Below the pieces are notes generated by a model that had not been told where the DNA came from, made no database searches, and worked only from the letters and a program-made list of their open reading frames with translations. From positions 1 through 64,000 of the forward strand of contig NZ_JACJQL010000013.1 in NCBI RefSeq assembly GCF_014696625.1: a DNA stretch of 64,000 bases, in the 5' to 3' direction. The DNA comes from Nostoc parmelioides FACHB-3921. GTDB taxonomy: Bacteria > Cyanobacteriota > Cyanobacteriia > Cyanobacteriales > Nostocaceae. Position numbers and translations under genes: made by a program. Shown one piece after another: positions 61,895-64,000 of the stretch; positions within the stretch are counted from its first letter, which is position 1; every line of letters begins with the position of its first letter.

Positions 61895-64000
61895 TTATTG
61901 GGGAATTAACTGTAATTTTGCCACCGTGTTAGCTGTTACTGTCTGCTGTTGCCACAGCATTGGGTGATATTCAAGTTTGCGCCAAGGTTCAATCATGTCG
62001 TCATAGTGTTGATGGAAAGCATGACCTGATTGTCCAGGGGCGTGAATAGCTATTGAGTTATCGAGATTTGCTAAATCTACAATCATCCGTAGTGAAGGAA
62101 TATCTGTGACTTCAAAGGATTGATTTGCTCGCCAACGGTTGGCGTTAACGGTTTCTCCGTTACCCGACGTAGTAAAGGAACCACGGTTAAATAAAGCCTC
62201 GATTGGTGCAACTCCAGATTTACCCAAGGTGGCGTTACGAAAGGTGATGGTGTGCAGCTTTCCCCAGTTCCAAGATTGAGGATTTTTGCTTTGGAGGCGT
62301 TCTAGTTCGTCTACGGCTTTTGTGAATGCTTGACGGAATATTTGGTCACGGTTCTCTACTTTACTAGTTTGGCGATTATCCCACCAATTACTATTAGGTT
62401 GTTGGATAAGATTTTCCATGACAGCATACCAGCGATCGCCTCCATCGGGAAAGTATTCTTTTGGTAGTTGATCATGGAATGTATCTATTAACAAATGTTT
62501 CCAGAATACTTCAAATAAGGCAGATGCAGATGATTGAATTTCTAGCTGTAGGTTCCAATTTTGTAATAAATTTTGTGCTGCTTGTAAGCGGGAATCATTA
62601 AATGGTATATTTTGTAATATAGGCACAAGATTGTGTGCATTTAAATTTAAATTATCACCTTGTATTTTCTCCACATCTTTTAGTGATATCTGTTGCTTTT
62701 GCTGGGTAATCATATCTACAATCCGCTTTGCCCGGTAGCCATAAACCCAGTCTGTAGTTATGACATAAGGATATTGGTTGGCAATTAAATTATTGGCGGT
62801 GACAATATAACCTGATGCTGGATTGAAGCTTTGGGGTAACTTTTCAAAGTCAATATAGCTTTGCCATTCATATTCATCCGTCCAACCAGGAACAGGATAA
62901 CGTCCATTTCCCTGATTCCGAATGGGGAATTTTCCTGGCATTTGATAGCCAATATTACCTTCGATATCAGCGTAAACCAAATTTTGAGCAGCGATATCAA
63001 ATTTACTCGCAGCAGTGCGGAACTCTTGCCAATTTTGGGCGCGATTTATTTGGGGGATTGAGTATGCTAATTGTGATGGTTCTAAAGCTGTCCACCGCAA
63101 AGCCACAGCATAGTTTTTTGGTAAATTTTTCGTTGATTCTTGATTAAACTGTTTTAAATTCGGTGAAACATCCGAAAGAATCGGCCCGTGTCTGGTGTAG
63201 CGGACTGTCTGCACAATAGACTTCTTCCCTGCAACTTTGATTGTCTCTGGCAAAACCTGCATATCTACCCATTTGCCATTAACTTCATATTGGTTGGGGT
63301 TGTTGGGATTAATTTTTTCGATGTATAAATCCATTACATCGCCTTGAGTATTTGTCACACCCCAAGCAATGCGATCGCTATGTCCCACAATCACTCCCAG
63401 CATACCAGGAAAGGAAAAGCCGCTTACTTCATAGGGACAATCTGCGCTCTTTTTTATACAATGCAATGCCACCTCATACCAAATAGAAGGCATTTGTACT
63501 GCTAGATGGGGGTCATTTGCCAATATTGGCTTACCTGTAGCTGTGCGTTCACCAGATATTACCCAGTTATTCGAGCCAATTCCTACTCCCGTATGACCGA
63601 TGAGTTTTTCCAACGCCATCATCGGTTTGTTAATGGATTGTAAGACAGGCGCAATTTCATCAACTTCTTTGATGACGGTTGTAATTAGTTGTTTTTCCGG
63701 CAAAGCCTGGGCTTGTAAATCAGGCAAAATTACAGGCAAATTTGGGGGATAAGGCGGAAAAAGTTCTTCTACCTGAGCAGGGGTGAGAGTTTTCAGTAGA
63801 ATTGTCCGTTCAATTTCGCTTTGAAAATTTCGCCCCAAGTCGTAAGCCATCACCTTACCCCAAGTCAGGGAGTGCAGTATTTGCCAAGGTTCGGGTTTAT
63901 AACCAGGATTGAGTAATTGCAATACGGCATATTCTAAACTCAGAGCGCTACCTTGATGCTCTTGCAGATAAGCGTTGACACCATCAGCGTAGGCTTGTAA
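61895..64000 (-). CDS. Penicillin acylase family protein (S45), 5' end beyond the window
   Basis: Ntn hydrolase of the penicillin/AHL acylase family. The frame is open to the window edge at 64000; the last codons read LQAYADGVNAYLQEHQG and then SLEYAVLQLLNPGYKPEPW, so the start lies outside. The nucleophile serine is in TGVGIGSNNWVISGERT (cut site GS), followed by LANDPHLAVQMPSIWYE; the C-terminal part has SFTTSGNGETVNANRW. Members hydrolyse beta-lactam side chains or acyl-homoserine lactones; the substrate is unknown. The signal peptide cannot be judged. Confidence 0.88.
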   Translation of the reverse strand, partial: LQAYADGVNAYLQEHQGSALSLEYAVLQLLNPGYKPEPWQILHSLTWGKVMAYDLGRNFQSEIERTILLKTLTPAQVEELFPPYPPNLPVILPDLQAQALPEKQLITTVIKEVDEIAPVLQSINKPMMALEKLIGHTGVGIGSNNWVISGERTATGKPILANDPHLAVQMPSIWYEVALHCIKKSADCPYEVSGFSFPGMLGVIVGHSDRIAWGVTNTQGDVMDLYIEKINPNNPNQYEVNGKWVDMQVLPETIKVAGKKSIVQTVRYTRHGPILSDVSPNLKQFNQESTKNLPKNYAVALRWTALEPSQLAYSIPQINRAQNWQEFRTAASKFDIAAQNLVYADIEGNIGYQMPGKFPIRNQGNGRYPVPGWTDEYEWQSYIDFEKLPQSFNPASGYIVTANNLIANQYPYVITTDWVYGYRAKRIVDMITQQKQQISLKDVEKIQGDNLNLNAHNLVPILQNIPFNDSRLQAAQNLLQNWNLQLEIQSSASALFEVFWKHLLIDTFHDQLPKEYFPDGGDRWYAVMENLIQQPNSNWWDNRQTSKVENRDQIFRQAFTKAVDELERLQSKNPQSWNWGKLHTITFRNATLGKSGVAPIEALFNRGSFTTSGNGETVNANRWRANQSFEVTDIPSLRMIVDLANLDNSIAIHAPGQSGHAFHQHYDDMIEPWRKLEYHPMLWQQQTVTANTVAKLQLIPQ

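Noticed and set aside
1..64000. tRNA, rRNA, tmRNA, IS elements and prophage genes
   Set aside because: I looked in all gaps for typical tRNA arms, rRNA cores, transposase and phage motifs and saw none; a covariance-model search could still find small RNAs.

Overview
The window is a stretch of chromosome from a filamentous, very probably heterocyst-forming cyanobacterium of the Anabaena/Nostoc type. Evidence: HIP1 octamers (GCGATCGC) are scattered throughout; intergenic spaces are filled with 7-bp short tandem repeats (for example 1088-1173, 7170-7290, 18600-18690) and small dispersed palindromic repeats; and the gene content includes cyanophycin synthetase and cyanophycinase, an Flv1A/Flv3A flavodiiron pair, a cobalamin-type CbiT and a GlmU close to cyanobacterial homologues. 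No rRNA, tRNA, prophage, IS element or CRISPR array was found by reading.

Layout. 0.2-9.9 kb: housekeeping genes (RidA, NUDIX, malQ, RodZ-like protein, pseudouridine synthase, cdsA, cbiT, a Ser/Thr kinase, tatA). A hicBA toxin-antitoxin cassette sits at the 3' end of malQ, and the last ~45 bp of malQ are present again behind it. 10-20.2 kb: cphB-cphA on the minus strand, then trmD, ispF, a peptide-binding lipoprotein, larB, a small membrane protein and argH on the plus strand. 20.3-30.9 kb: accessory-rich. flv1A and flv3A are separated by about 5.6 kb holding a Uma2 protein, a DUF433 relic with an internal stop, a 21-bp tandem repeat array, a NACHT-HEAT ATPase whose reading frame is broken by one in-frame TGA, and a DUF2887/Rpn-like nuclease. 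31-37.4 kb: coaX (with a dispersed repeat inside its coding region), an alpha/beta hydrolase, NUDIX, a site-2 protease with CBS domains, msrB and a B12-binding radical SAM enzyme. 37.7-40.3 kb: an ArsR regulator divergent from persulfide dioxygenase, rhodanese and TauE/SafE permease genes, with a near-consensus promoter and palindromic operator between them. 40.4-49.7 kb: Uma2, an SDR-type oxidoreductase, hemE, a membrane protein, oligopeptidase B, an aspartoacylase-like hydrolase and a succinyl-CoA-synthetase-like pair. 50.4-55.1 kb: three envelope proteins of unknown role (a repeat-rich single-pass protein, a FecR protein with a proline-rich tail, and an outer-membrane beta-barrel). 55.1-64 kb: sulfurtransferase, MnmC-like methyltransferase, a REC-HD-GYP response regulator, glmU, isoaspartyl peptidase, a DUF2256 zinc-ribbon protein and a penicillin acylase homologue cut by the window edge.

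Functional links. CphA makes cyanophycin, CphB breaks it to beta-Asp-Arg dipeptides, and the isoaspartyl peptidase 47 kb away can split those; ArgH makes arginine, a cyanophycin building block. The 37.7-40.3 kb cluster forms a self-contained sulfide/persulfide detoxification unit. The observations I rate highest are the SucC/SucD-like pair in which the phosphohistidine and several other catalytic motif residues are replaced in both subunits; the NACHT gene split by a TGA in the same frame; the hicBA insertion that displaced the malQ tail; and the dispersed repeat domesticated in frame inside coaX.
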